Assembly: GCA_019233975.1 (NCBI GenBank)
Contig: JAFALY010000003.1
Coordinates: forward strand, 23,410-87,409
DNA length: 64,000 nucleotides
Origin: Alphaproteobacteria bacterium
Lineage (GTDB): Bacteria; Pseudomonadota; Alphaproteobacteria; UBA9219
Direction of reading: 5' to 3'
Part shown: piece after piece, positions 1-9,253 of the stretch
Position numbering within the stretch: the stretch's first letter is position 1
Layout: every line of letters begins with the position of its first letter
The notes under the pieces: model-generated
Database searches by the model: none
What the model saw: only the letters and a program-made list of their open reading frames with translations
What the model was told of the DNA's origin: nothing
Program-made: the position numbers and the translations under genes

Positions 1-182
1 ACCGCCGGATAGACGGTCGAGCCGCCCCATTCGTTGCGGTTGGTGTGCAGGTCGGAATGGCAAACGCCGCAATACAGGATATCGACCAGAACATCCGTCG
101 GGCCGACTTCACGGCGTTCAAAATTGAAAAGCGAAAGCGGCGAGGTTGCAGAAGTCGCAGCGTAACCAACAGTTTTGATCAT
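1..182 (-). CDS. Zinc-dependent alcohol dehydrogenase, N-terminal part (cut by window edge)
   Basis: Reading the minus strand from the ATG at 182 gives 60 codons open to the window edge, beginning MIKTVGYAATSATSPLSLFN. The segment CGVCHSDLH is the catalytic-zinc motif of medium-chain dehydrogenases (Cys, then Gly-Val-Cys-His-Ser-Asp), placed where expected about 38 residues in. The nearby NEWG stretch fits the YahK/cinnamyl-alcohol-dehydrogenase branch, which reduces aldehydes with NADPH. The cofactor domain is outside the window, so substrate and cofactor cannot be judged. It lies downstream of gdh on the same strand, about 75 bp away. Confidence 0.85.
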   Translation of the reverse strand, partial: MIKTVGYAATSATSPLSLFNFERREVGPTDVLVDILYCGVCHSDLHTNRNEWGGSTVYPA

Positions 183-210
183 GGCATCACCATTGCGGAA
201 AAGGGGTTGC

Positions 211-230
211 GGGTAGCCCGTAAGCTACCC
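211..230. terminator. Short inverted repeat between gdh and the alcohol dehydrogenase
   Basis: GGGTAGC (211-217) and GCTACCC (224-230) are perfect 7-bp arms around a 6-nt loop, with further G/C-rich flanks. It lies 28 bp beyond the gdh stop. There is no T-run on the minus strand, so it may be a weak or Rho-assisted terminator or simply a hairpin in the leader of the next gene. Confidence 0.35.
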
Positions 231-257
231 CAGCCCCCGTCCTGCCGCAAGGCGTGC

Positions 258-3200
258 TTAACCCTGTAAAACCACCAATTGGCGCGCAACGAGCGTCAAA
301 GCCGCAAGGTCAAATGGCCCCAGCAATCGCGCTTCGTTCAGCAGCCCGTCATAGCGCGACAGAACTTCCTGATGTTTGCCGGACCAGTATCTCAACTGCT
401 CGGTGGCCCCGAGATGCTTGCCGTTCGTATGCTTACGCGCATACGCGACGGCTGCCGTGATGGCAGGTTGTGCGGCCGTAATGTCATCAACCGCCTGACG
501 CAACGCTTCGCGTTCCAAAACGGTTTGCGGGCGGACATCGGACGCGGCCTTGATCAGCGTATTAATCGACAGACGCTGCCCCAGCGTGAAATAAATCTCC
601 GCGAGGACGGACAGTGGCTCACCCGATTCCTGCGACAGCGGCAAGAGATCGAACGCGGCGGTAATGTAAGGCAGCAAAGCGATGCGTCGTGCCAAATCCT
701 CTGGCACGCCTGCCGTACGCCAATGCTGGATCTGGTCCAGCGCTGTCTGGCTGATGCAATCGGGATGTTTATCCAGCCACGCATGAATGTCATGCAAGGC
801 TTTGCGCATTTCCTTCAGCGCACCCGCCATATTGGTTGTCAGGCGCGTTTTATGAACCAAAATGCCGTATACACGTTGAGTCACCACGCCACGTACAAGG
901 CGCAACATTTCGGTCTGCGTTTCTGCCGACACTTTGTTGTCGAGCAACTCAACCTCACGCCACAACGGCGACAACCCGCACGCTTCGCGCAACGCGACAA
1001 AGGCCCGCGTGACATCGGCGGGTGAACGTCCCGTCTTTTCAACCATCAGCGGCACAAAATGGCTGCTCGTCCGGTTGACGATGCTGTTGGTGATTTGTGT
1101 CGCCACGATTTCACGCGCCAATTGATGCTTGGTGATCGCCTGCGGATATTTCTTTTGCAGAGTTTGCGGGAAATAATTTTGCAGCAATTCCTCCAACGCA
1201 TCATCGTCCGGCAAATCGGATGACAGCAACTGGTCATACAACCAGATTTTGGTGTAGGCCAGCAACACGGCCATTTCCGGACGCGTCAGGCCGCGACCGT
1301 TTCTTTGCCGGCGCGTAATCTCGGCGCCATCCGGCAAAAATTCGACAACGCGGTTCAGAAGTCCGGCGCGTTCCAACATATGCATGGCCTGCACTTGTTG
1401 CGGCAGCGTCTCAACCGCTTCTGCCTCCATGACACTGAGCGCCAATGTCTGGCGATAATTGTCACGCAAGACCAGAGCGGCAACATCATCCGTCATGCTG
1501 GCCAGCAGTTTGTTACGCGCAGGCAGCGTCAACTGCTTGGCATCCACAATCGGGCGCAACAGGATTTTGATGTTCACTTCGTGGTCAGACGTATCAACCC
1601 CGGCTGAATTATCAATGGCATCCGTGTTCACGTGCCCGCCCTTCAAACCGTATTCGATACGCGCACGCTGGGTCATGCCCAAATTCGCACCTTCGCCGAT
1701 AACGGCGGCGCGAATATCTGTGGCATCCACGCGCAGCGCATCAGCGGAACGATCGCCTGCATCTTCGTGCGATTCCGTACTGGCTTTGACATACGTACCG
1801 ATGCCACCGAAATACAGCAACTCAACATCCGCCTTCAACAGTGCCTGGATAAGGTCGTTGGGCGAGATAGCGTCCACATCAAGGCCATAAGCCGTCTTCA
1901 TTTCCGGCGAAAGTTTGATGCTCTTTTCCTTGCGCGAGAAGACGCCGCCGCCCTTGGAGATTTTCTTGGCGTCATAATCGGCCCAACTGCTGCGCGGGAG
2001 CTTGAACAGGCGTTGACGTTCGGCAAAACTGATGGCGGCATCCGGGTTCGGGTCACAGAAAATATGCCTGTGATCGAAAGCGCCGAGTAACCGTATATGC
2101 TTCGACAACAACATGCCGTTGCCGAAGACGTCACCCGACATATCACCCACACCGATGCAGGTAAAATCCGTCGTCTGGATGTCCTTACCCATTTCACGGA
2201 AATGCCGCTTAATGGCTTCCCACGCGCCGCGCGCGGTAATGCCCATCCCCTTGTGGTCATAGCCCGCAGACCCGCCGGACGCGAAGGCATCATCGAGCCA
2301 GAAGCCATAATCACGTGAAATGCCGTTGGCGGTATCCGAGAATGTCGCCGTGCCCTTGTCGGCGGCGACAACCAGATAGGCATCATCGCCATCATGGCGC
2401 ACAACACGCTTTGGCGGCACAATCTTTCCATTGACGCGGTTGTCGGTCAGGTCCAACAGGCCATACATCATAGTGCGATAACAGGTGATACCTTCCTTGC
2501 GGAAGATTTCCGGATCACTGGACGGATTTTTTACGATGAAGCCGCCCTTTGACCCCATCGGCACAATCACGGTGTTTTTTACCATCTGCGCCTTCATCAG
2601 GCCCAGAATTTCATTGCGGAAATCGCCCAGACGGTCGGACCAGCGAATACCGCCACGTGCGACCTTGCCACCGCGCAGATGAACAGCCTCCATCTTGGGG
2701 CTGTAGACGAATATTTCGTACAGGGGCTTCGGCAACGGCATATATTCAACGGTGCCGCTCTGGAACTTGACCGAGACGTAAGACTTGAACTGCTGTGTTG
2801 CATCATCCGTCTGGAAAAAATTAGTGCGCAGCGACGCCTGTACCAGATTCAGGTAACGGCGCAGAATGCGGTCATCTTCAAGACCGGTCACGGATTCCAG
2901 CGCTTCGTTGATTTCTTCCAACTTGGCCGCAAACGCCTCGTTGCGATTTCCCTTAAAGTCAGGGTCATGTTTGATGATAAACAGCTGAACAATCTGCTGC
3001 GTCAAATGCGGATAGTTGATCAACCCCATTGCGATCATGTTTTGGCTGTAGGGGATGCGCAATTGGCGCAAATAACGACCAAGGACGCGCAGCGCGACGA
3101 CTTCGCGCCACCCCAGACCGGCCCGCATCATCAACGCATTGAACAGGTCATTTTCCGCCTCGCCGCTCCACATGCGCGAGAAACCTTCTTCGAACGCCAA

Positions 3201-5099
3201 CTTGATGTCAGCAAGCGGCACGATTGGGTCCCAAGTGGGGCGCGCCGAAAATTCGTGCACGTAAACGGGTTCCGCCGTGTCCGCCAGATGCAGCGGATAA
3301 GGCCCCCCCATATATTCAACGCGCAGACCGGCATTTTCCAGCATTGGCAGAATGCTGGATAGAACGATCGGCTTCCCTGCCTGATAGAGCCTGAGCTTCA
3401 GCACGCCCTGCTCACCGTTTCCCGACAGATCAACCAGAATGCCGCTGGTCAAAACCGCTTCGCCGGTTTGTATGCGATGAATGTCGTGAGCGGCGAGTTC
3501 GGGCGTGGTTGTTTCGCAATAAGCCGCCGGGAACGCATGACGGTAACGGCGCAGCAATTCCAGAGCGGACCCTTCACCGTACTGCAAGGTCAAAACGCGA
3601 CGCAAATCGTCCATCCAGCTGCGGCACAGTTGACGCAACTGGTCTTCCAGCGCCTTCAGATCAGGCTGCAGGCCCTCACCATCGGTGCGGATGATAACAG
3701 AGGCACGCGCCAGCATGCCTTCGTCAATGCGGACAATCCAATTTTCAGCACGGCCGTTAAAAGAGTTTTCCAGCAATGTCTGGATTTTAAGGCGCAAGCT
3801 GGAGTCATACCGATCGCGCGGCACATAAACAAGGCAGCTGACATAACGGTCAAACGAGTCATAGCGCACAAACAGGGTGGCGCGGCGGCGCTCCTGTAAT
3901 TGGACAATCCCCATGGCATGATCGTAAAGCTGTTCCTTGCTGATCTGGAACAACTCATCATGCGGATAATTATTGAGGATATGCACAAGCGCCTTACCAT
4001 CATGACTGGTCGGTGCATAGCCTGCAGTATGCATGACATAATCAATTTTACGGCGCACAAAGGGAATATCCTGCGGCTTTTGCGCATAAGATTGTGATGT
4101 AAACAGGCCAAGGAAAAGACTTTCACCTGTGACCCGGCCATTTTTATCGAAACGGCGGATGAAAATCGCATCCATCACAACCGGACGATGCACATTGGTG
4201 CGCAAATTGCTTTTGGCAATGACGACTACGCTATCATCAAGGACATACTTCTTCAGCGCCGTGTTCGCTTTGGAATACTTATCGCGCAGGCCGCCGAAAA
4301 CACGCAGGCTGTCATCGCGCAGGACGCCGAGGCCGCTGCCGCGTACAATCTCAATACCGGTGACGGCGTCGCCTTCCCAGTTAAAGTTGATATCGCGATA
4401 CCCCAGATAGGTGAAGTTATTGTCATCGACCCAACGCAGAAAATCGCGCGCTTCGGCTGTATACAGATCTGCATGCTTGCGCTTCGGCGACGCGGTTGCA
4501 ATGGTCGCTATACGCTGTGCCTCGGAGCGCATTTTGCGCCAATCCTCGACGGCGGCGCGCACATTCGCGAGGACATCGCGCACAACGCGTTCAATTTGCG
4601 CGATAACCTTGGGATCGGCCGTGTGGTCGAACTGCACATGCATAATGGACTCGGCCTTAACGCCAGCAACGGCTTTATCCCCGGCGCGCGCGGCACTGAC
4701 GCAATCAACCAGTTTACCCTTGCCGTCACGGCTGACATAGCAAATGGGATGCAACACCATATAGATGTTCAAACCCAGAGTTTGCAGCACGCCGGTGATG
4801 GAATCGACCAGAAACGGCATGTCATCATTGATAATTTCCAGAACCGTATGTTCAACCTGCCAGCCATCCACTTCGCGAATGGGGTTATAAAGGCGCAGCT
4901 TGACCTCACCCGCCTTACGCGTAGCCGCCAGGCCCCAAATGCTGTTCGCCACATGGGTTCTGTCCTGACGCCCAAAGTTGGCCTGATCCTCTGCCGACGC
5001 ACCGGCGAAAAGCAATTGGACAAAGTTCTTTGGCGCTTCCACCCGCCCCTTAATGGCAGCAAGAACGGATGACGATTTTTTGGTTTGAACGCTGGCCAT
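258..5099 (-). CDS. gdhB: NAD-specific glutamate dehydrogenase, large (180-kDa) type
   Basis: This 1613-residue protein oxidatively deaminates glutamate to 2-oxoglutarate and ammonia with NAD. The length is typical of the large bacterial GDH class, which is much longer than the hexameric 450-aa enzymes. The N-terminal half (about 1-700) holds the ACT-like and helical regions of this family. The catalytic core around residues 800-1150 has ARGGIRWSDR, the glycine/lysine segment MGSKGGFIVK and GDMSGDVFGNG of the dinucleotide domain. The start at 5099 (MASVQTKKSS) is the first ATG and is preceded by AGGAC. It is transcribed away from ispG, which starts about 250 bp away. It probably feeds amino-acid carbon into the TCA cycle, which fits the Phe/Tyr degradation genes elsewhere in the window. 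Family assignment is firm. Confidence 0.97.
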   Translation of the reverse strand: MASVQTKKSSSVLAAIKGRVEAPKNFVQLLFAGASAEDQANFGRQDRTHVANSIWGLAATRKAGEVKLRLYNPIREVDGWQVEHTVLEIINDDMPFLVDSITGVLQTLGLNIYMVLHPICYVSRDGKGKLVDCVSAARAGDKAVAGVKAESIMHVQFDHTADPKVIAQIERVVRDVLANVRAAVEDWRKMRSEAQRIATIATASPKRKHADLYTAEARDFLRWVDDNNFTYLGYRDINFNWEGDAVTGIEIVRGSGLGVLRDDSLRVFGGLRDKYSKANTALKKYVLDDSVVVIAKSNLRTNVHRPVVMDAIFIRRFDKNGRVTGESLFLGLFTSQSYAQKPQDIPFVRRKIDYVMHTAGYAPTSHDGKALVHILNNYPHDELFQISKEQLYDHAMGIVQLQERRRATLFVRYDSFDRYVSCLVYVPRDRYDSSLRLKIQTLLENSFNGRAENWIVRIDEGMLARASVIIRTDGEGLQPDLKALEDQLRQLCRSWMDDLRRVLTLQYGEGSALELLRRYRHAFPAAYCETTTPELAAHDIHRIQTGEAVLTSGILVDLSGNGEQGVLKLRLYQAGKPIVLSSILPMLENAGLRVEYMGGPYPLHLADTAEPVYVHEFSARPTWDPIVPLADIKLAFEEGFSRMWSGEAENDLFNALMMRAGLGWREVVALRVLGRYLRQLRIPYSQNMIAMGLINYPHLTQQIVQLFIIKHDPDFKGNRNEAFAAKLEEINEALESVTGLEDDRILRRYLNLVQASLRTNFFQTDDATQQFKSYVSVKFQSGTVEYMPLPKPLYEIFVYSPKMEAVHLRGGKVARGGIRWSDRLGDFRNEILGLMKAQMVKNTVIVPMGSKGGFIVKNPSSDPEIFRKEGITCYRTMMYGLLDLTDNRVNGKIVPPKRVVRHDGDDAYLVVAADKGTATFSDTANGISRDYGFWLDDAFASGGSAGYDHKGMGITARGAWEAIKRHFREMGKDIQTTDFTCIGVGDMSGDVFGNGMLLSKHIRLLGAFDHRHIFCDPNPDAAISFAERQRLFKLPRSSWADYDAKKISKGGGVFSRKEKSIKLSPEMKTAYGLDVDAISPNDLIQALLKADVELLYFGGIGTYVKASTESHEDAGDRSADALRVDATDIRAAVIGEGANLGMTQRARIEYGLKGGHVNTDAIDNSAGVDTSDHEVNIKILLRPIVDAKQLTLPARNKLLASMTDDVAALVLRDNYRQTLALSVMEAEAVETLPQQVQAMHMLERAGLLNRVVEFLPDGAEITRRQRNGRGLTRPEMAVLLAYTKIWLYDQLLSSDLPDDDALEELLQNYFPQTLQKKYPQAITKHQLAREIVATQITNSIVNRTSSHFVPLMVEKTGRSPADVTRAFVALREACGLSPLWREVELLDNKVSAETQTEMLRLVRGVVTQRVYGILVHKTRLTTNMAGALKEMRKALHDIHAWLDKHPDCISQTALDQIQHWRTAGVPEDLARRIALLPYITAAFDLLPLSQESGEPLSVLAEIYFTLGQRLSINTLIKAASDVRPQTVLEREALRQAVDDITAAQPAITAAVAYARKHTNGKHLGATEQLRYWSGKHQEVLSRYDGLLNEARLLGPFDLAALTLVARQLVVLQG

Positions 5100-5264
5100 G
5101 AATAAAGTCCTGTGGTGGGTATTGCGGTTAACGACTGCCAGAACCTAATCCCGACCTGCATCAGGGTCAACACAAGCATCGGAAAAGATTAGGTTTTTAG
5201 TGTGCATATGCGAAAGACATTTTGTGTAATTACGGCAGGATTGCGGCGCAATTTTGTTCTACCT

Positions 5265-5277
5265 ATCACGTCGTGAT
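5265..5277. promoter_or_regulatory. Inverted repeat in the gdh/ispG divergent region
   Basis: ATCACG-T-CGTGAT is a perfect palindrome with a one-base centre, lying between the divergent gdh and ispG starts and 72 bp before the likely ispG ATG. It has the form of a dimeric regulator site, but I cannot name the regulator. The rest of 5100-5348 shows no gene. Confidence 0.3.
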
Positions 5278-5348
5278 CGTTTGCTTTGCACCACAGGGAA
5301 CGTTATAAGTTTCCATCCATTTGATTTGCTTTGAACATAGAGATGATG

Positions 5349-6497
5349 ATGAGCCACAATCCAGCAGACGCCCAAGCGTATCGCCCATGGAGACAGATCG
5401 CGCGCCGTAAGAGCCGCCAGATCATGGTCGGTTCCGTACCAGTCGGCGGCGACGCCCCGATTTCCGTGCAGTCCATGACCAATACGCTGACCAGCGATGC
5501 GCAGGCAACCATTGAACAAATTCGCGGTCTGGAAGAAGCGGGCGCCGACATCGTGCGCGTTTCATGCCCGGATGAAGAGTCAACCGCTGCCCTGAAGGAC
5601 ATCGTCAAAGCGGTGAAAGTTCCCATCGTCGCCGACATCCATTTCCACTACAAGCGCGGCATCGAAGCCGCACAGGCGGGTGCTGCATGCCTGCGTATTA
5701 ACCCCGGCAATATCGGTTCAGCCGAACGCGTACGCGAAGTTGTGCAGGCCGCCAAGGACCATGGCTGCGCCATGCGTATTGGCGTCAATGCGGGTTCTCT
5801 TGAACAAGACCTGCTGGAAAAATACGGCGAGCCCTGCCCCGACGCCATGGTCGAAAGCGCCATGACGCATGCCAAGATTTTGCAGGATCACGACTTCCAT
5901 AACTTCAAGATCAGCGTCAAAGCGTCCGATGTATTTCTGGCCGTAGCCGCCTATCAGGCACTGGCCGACGCCTGCGACTATCCCTTGCATATCGGCATCA
6001 CCGAAGCGGGCGGTTTGCGCGCCGGCACGGTGAAAAGCTCAATCGGTCTCGGCTCGCTCCTGTGGGCGGGCATTGGTGACACGATGCGCGTTTCGCTCTC
6101 AGCCGATCCGGTCGAAGAAGTCCGCGTCGCCTATGAAATGCTGAAATCATTAGGCCTGCGCCGTCGCGGCGTAACGGTCATTTCCTGCCCGTCATGTGCA
6201 CGTCAAAACTTCAACGTCATCAAGACGGTTGAGGTTCTGGAAGAACGCCTGTCGCACATCACGACACCGCTGACCGTTTCGGTTATCGGCTGCGTCGTCA
6301 ATGGTCCGGGCGAAGCCACCATGACTGATATCGGCTTCACGGGCGGTGGCAAAGGCACACATCAGGTTTACATTGCGGGTCAACCCGACCATCGTTTGCA
6401 GAACGAAGATATCGTCAGCCATCTGGTCGATCTGGTTGAAAAGAAGGCCGCCGAAGTCGAAGCGGCCAAGGCAGCCGTCGAACATGCGGCCGAATAA
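5349..6497 (+). CDS. ispG: 4-hydroxy-3-methylbut-2-enyl diphosphate synthase (flavodoxin)
   Basis: IspG (GcpE) converts methylerythritol cyclodiphosphate to HMBPP in the MEP isoprenoid pathway, using a 4Fe-4S cluster. The cluster cysteines are visible as CPSC (residues about 280 and 283) and GCVVNGPGE (Cys about 315). The TIM-barrel part begins [20 protein letters not shown] and is typical. Three ATGs in a row lie at 5343, 5346 and 5349; I prefer 5349 (MSHNPADA), about 382 aa, because an AGAG lies six bases ahead and relatives begin similarly. A TTG at 5331 would add six residues. The protein ends with an Ala/Glu-rich tail. It is followed by prfA after 65 bp. Confidence 0.96.
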   Translation: MSHNPADAQAYRPWRQIARRKSRQIMVGSVPVGGDAPISVQSMTNTLTSDAQATIEQIRGLEEAGADIVRVSCPDEESTAALKDIVKAVKVPIVADIHFHYKRGIEAAQAGAACLRINPGNIGSAERVREVVQAAKDHGCAMRIGVNAGSLEQDLLEKYGEPCPDAMVESAMTHAKILQDHDFHNFKISVKASDVFLAVAAYQALADACDYPLHIGITEAGGLRAGTVKSSIGLGSLLWAGIGDTMRVSLSADPVEEVRVAYEMLKSLGLRRRGVTVISCPSCARQNFNVIKTVEVLEERLSHITTPLTVSVIGCVVNGPGEATMTDIGFTGGGKGTHQVYIAGQPDHRLQNEDIVSHLVDLVEKKAAEVEAAKAAVEHAAE

Positions 6498-6562
6498 ACG
6501 GACCCGGCAATCACGCCCCACCCCGGCACAGTCAGCCCTGCCGACCGCGCGATAGGTTTGCC

Positions 6563-7630
6563 ATGTCTCTGACCGAAACACTGGCGCGCGTTCTGGCGCG
6601 TCACGACGAACTTCGCGATGCTTTGGCTCAACCAGGCATGGCGCCGGATCATTTCGCCAAATTGTCGAAGGAATATGCCGACTTGACGCCGGTGGCTGAG
6701 GCGATTGCCGAGCTGCACCGTGCCGAGAAGGAATTGGCGGATGCCGAAACCATGCTGGCTGATCCTGAAATGGCGGCAGAGGCCAAGCGCGAAATAGAGT
6801 CCTTGCGCCCGCGCATCCCGGATCTGGAAATGCAGGTGCAACGCATGCTGTTACCCAAGGATGTGGCCGATGAACGCAATGCCCTGCTGGAAATCCGCGC
6901 CGGCACCGGCGGCGACGAAGCGGCCTTGTTCGGCGCGGTTCTGTTTGAAATGTACCGCAAATACGCGGCCATACATGGCTGGCGTTTTGAAGTGATGGAA
7001 TTGAGCCAGAACGATCTGGGCGGTTTGCGTGAAGGCGTTGCCTCCATCAGCGGGCGCGGCGTTTTTGCGCGCCTGAAATTCGAGTCCGGCGTCCACCGCG
7101 TGCAGCGCGTGCCGCAAACCGAAGCATCAGGCCGCGTGCATACCTCAACAGCGACAGTCGCGGTTCTGCCGGAAATGGAAGATGTCGATGTACAGATTGA
7201 CGACAAAGACCTGAAAATAGACGTTTACCGTTCATCTGGCGCGGGTGGGCAGCACGTCAATAAGACCGAAAGCGCCGTGCGCATCACCCACTTGCCGACC
7301 GGTATTGTGGTCGCCATGCAGGACGAACGTTCACAACACAAAAATCGCGCCAAGGCCATGAAGATTCTGCGCGGTCGCATTTATGAGCAGATGCGCGCGA
7401 CGCGCGACGCCGCCCACGCGGCGGAACGCAAAAGTCAGGTCGGCACGGGTGATCGTTCGGAGCGCATTCGCACCTATAATTTCCCGCAAAGCCGCGTTAC
7501 CGATCATCGTATTGAAATGACCCTTTATAAAATCGATGACGTGATTGCGGGCGACGCGCTGGATGAATTTATCGACGCGCTCATCACGCGCGACGAAGCA
7601 GAAAAACTGGCTGAACTGACGGCAAACTAA
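6563..7630 (+). CDS. prfA: Peptide chain release factor 1
   Basis: This is the 355-aa class I release factor that reads UAA and UAG and triggers hydrolysis of the peptidyl-tRNA. The GGQ motif is at residues 228-230 within [11 protein letters not shown]. The stop-codon-recognition loop reads PQT in [10 protein letters not shown], where E. coli has PAT; the middle residue varies in the family. The N-terminal helical hairpin covers about 1-100. Its stop overlaps the prmC start by one base (TAATG), so the two are very likely translationally coupled, which is sensible because PrmC methylates the GGQ glutamine. Confidence 0.97.
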   Translation: MSLTETLARVLARHDELRDALAQPGMAPDHFAKLSKEYADLTPVAEAIAELHRAEKELADAETMLADPEMAAEAKREIESLRPRIPDLEMQVQRMLLPKDVADERNALLEIRAGTGGDEAALFGAVLFEMYRKYAAIHGWRFEVMELSQNDLGGLREGVASISGRGVFARLKFESGVHRVQRVPQTEASGRVHTSTATVAVLPEMEDVDVQIDDKDLKIDVYRSSGAGGQHVNKTESAVRITHLPTGIVVAMQDERSQHKNRAKAMKILRGRIYEQMRATRDAAHAAERKSQVGTGDRSERIRTYNFPQSRVTDHRIEMTLYKIDDVIAGDALDEFIDALITRDEAEKLAELTAN

Positions 7631-8487
7631 TGCCCGGCCCCGTCACTCTTACCGATTACCAAAAACAGAGCCATCAGAGGTTACGCGACGCTGGCATTGA
7701 TAATCCCGTATTGGATACTACGCTCATCATCTGCCACACGCTCAACCTCACCCGTACAGCTTTACTGGACACTATTCAACGCATTCTAACGGACGCAGAG
7801 CTTGATACGTTGAACCGCCTGTTCGCACGCCGTTGCATGCATGAATCCGTATCACGTATCATCGGTGCACGTCCGTTCTGGACGTTACAGTTTGGTTTGA
7901 ACGAAGCGACGCTGGAACCACGTCCGGATAGCGAAACACTGGTAGAAGTAACGGTCGCCAGCCTGCCCGACAAACAGGTGCCGTTCTCCATACTCGACCT
8001 TGGCACCGGTACGGGTTGTCTATTGTTGTCGCTGTTGTCTGAACTGCCGAACGCCCACGGCCTCGGCATCGACAAGGCGCCACGCGCCGCGGAGCAAGCA
8101 ACCGCGAATGCAGCGCTCAATCATTTATCCGCCCGCGCGACTTTTCAAACCGGCGATTGGTTGCAAGGCATCACAGAACGTTTTGACATCATCATCTCCA
8201 ACCCGCCCTACATCGCGCGTGATGATATTCCGACCCTGATGCCGGAGGTGCGGGATTACGATCCCCGTCTGGCGCTCGATGGCGGGCCGGATGGATTAGA
8301 TATTTACCGCCACCTGATCCCGCAATTGCCGCAACACCTTAACAAGGGCGGGCTTGCGGTTTTTGAAGTCGGCGTGGGACAGGCTGAAGATGTCGAAAAA
8401 CTGATGCATAGCAATGGTTTTTGCGATGTATTAACGCACATGGACCTAAGCGGCATTGTGCGCTGCGTCATAGGATTTTTAGCCTGA
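7630..8487 (+). CDS. prmC: Release factor glutamine methyltransferase
   Basis: PrmC (HemK) uses S-adenosylmethionine to N5-methylate the glutamine of the GGQ motif in RF1 and RF2. The 285-aa protein has an N-terminal helical domain (about 1-85), the SAM-binding segment ILDLGTGTGCL and the substrate-amide motif NPPY at residues 191-194. The sequence following NPPY (ARDDIPTLMPEVRDYDP) is characteristic. It overlaps prfA by one base at the ATG at 7630. No promoter is needed between them. Confidence 0.96.
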   Translation: MPGPVTLTDYQKQSHQRLRDAGIDNPVLDTTLIICHTLNLTRTALLDTIQRILTDAELDTLNRLFARRCMHESVSRIIGARPFWTLQFGLNEATLEPRPDSETLVEVTVASLPDKQVPFSILDLGTGTGCLLLSLLSELPNAHGLGIDKAPRAAEQATANAALNHLSARATFQTGDWLQGITERFDIIISNPPYIARDDIPTLMPEVRDYDPRLALDGGPDGLDIYRHLIPQLPQHLNKGGLAVFEVGVGQAEDVEKLMHSNGFCDVLTHMDLSGIVRCVIGFLA

Positions 8488-8576
8488 CCGCACCCTGAAA
8501 ATAATTCAACGCTTGCCCAAAGCATTCGGCGTGATAGCGTTGCCTCATATTGGAAAATCTTTTTTTGGGTGTTTTT

Positions 8577-8807
8577 ATGTTGGGAAAAATTTCAGCCGCA
8601 TCTGCGGGCAGTGGCCTGACGACTATGGCCATCACGGCATTCTATCTGTGTGGGCCAGGAACAACAGCCTCAATTGCAGTCTTGTTCAGCAACGCATTCT
8701 TTTGCCTTGGCGCATTGGCTTTTCTGGTTGGTACAGTTGGCCTATTAATCCATCAAGGCAAGAACAGACTTGGGCCGGAAGGCTTTGTAGACCATATGAA
8801 ATTTTAG
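8577..8807 (+). CDS. Small two-helix membrane protein of unknown function
   Basis: An ATG at 8577 opens a 76-codon frame (MLGKISAASAGSG...) with two hydrophobic segments at about residues 14-35 and 39-62 and a short basic/acidic tail ending VDHMKF. No clear Shine-Dalgarno precedes it (the upstream bases are T-rich), and a TTG at 8550 could extend it by nine residues. I do not recognise a family. It is similar in size and glycine/alanine-rich character to the small ORFs at about 8981-9251 and 37183-37425, but I see no alignable motif among them. Confidence 0.45.
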   Translation: MLGKISAASAGSGLTTMAITAFYLCGPGTTASIAVLFSNAFFCLGALAFLVGTVGLLIHQGKNRLGPEGFVDHMKF

Positions 8808-8839
8808 ATATAGACTTGCGAAGATTCAGCATTTTTAAC

Positions 8840-8881
8840 ATTCAGATAAACGTTGTGGATGTTGACGTGTGACTCTTCGCC
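8840..8881 (-). pseudogene. Relic of a patatin gene 3' end
   Basis: Read on the minus strand, these 42 bases encode GEESHVNIHNVYLN, matching the C-terminus of the intact patatin 400 bp away (GVESSVNIYNVYLN). At DNA level 30 of 38 aligned bases agree, mostly with transition differences. Upstream the frame runs about 17 codons to a TAG without an ATG and with no further similarity that I can see. It looks like the decayed end of a second patatin copy. Confidence 0.5.
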
Positions 8882-8980
8882 AAATAGATAGGCACACTTA
8901 ATAGTGTATTTTTCTTGACCGGCGCATAAACACTAACTTACCTTTCAACTAGAATTATTCATCATACTTAGAGGTTATTT

Positions 8981-9251
8981 ATGAACAAATTTCTTTTAGG
9001 TGCACTTTTTGTATGCGACAGCAACAGGCTTGGCACTTGCAGTGTTTGTTAGCGGCGTCATGGGCCTCGGCACGGCCATTGCAGGATTAGGGATGCTTGC
9101 GACGGCGATTGCAGCGCATGGTACGCTTGCTTATGTACCAGCAGCAACTTGGGCACTGGCGGGAGGCACTGCAGTTGGAGGCGTCTTATCATTCGCTACA
9201 TGCGTAGCGTTTGCTGGCGTCGGCAACGGACACCCAAACTACGGCGGTTAG
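8981..9251 (+). pseudogene. Small glycine/alanine-rich membrane protein gene with an apparent frameshift
   Basis: A good start lies at 8981 (GAGG at 8971-8974, six-base spacing, MNKFLLGALF), but this frame hits TAG at 9050. The long hydrophobic frame (stop at 9249-9251) begins in the +1 frame. Removing one T from the TTTTT run at 9006-9010 joins them into MNKFLLGALLYATATGLALA... of about 88 aa with a signal-like N-terminus and three hydrophobic segments. Alternatively translation starts at a GTG at 9000 with no ribosome site. Either a real frameshift, a sequencing error in a homopolymer or programmed slippage would explain it. No family is recognised. Confidence 0.5.
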
Positions 9252-9253
9252 CA

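Noticed and set aside
4188..5072. 294-codon open frame on the plus strand within gdh
   Set aside because: It lies antisense to a certain gene and has no ribosome site or family features; a by-product of codon bias.
7092..7130. Release factor 1 recognition loop reads PQT instead of PAT
   Set aside because: The middle residue varies among RF1 proteins; no sign of altered stop-codon use in the window.
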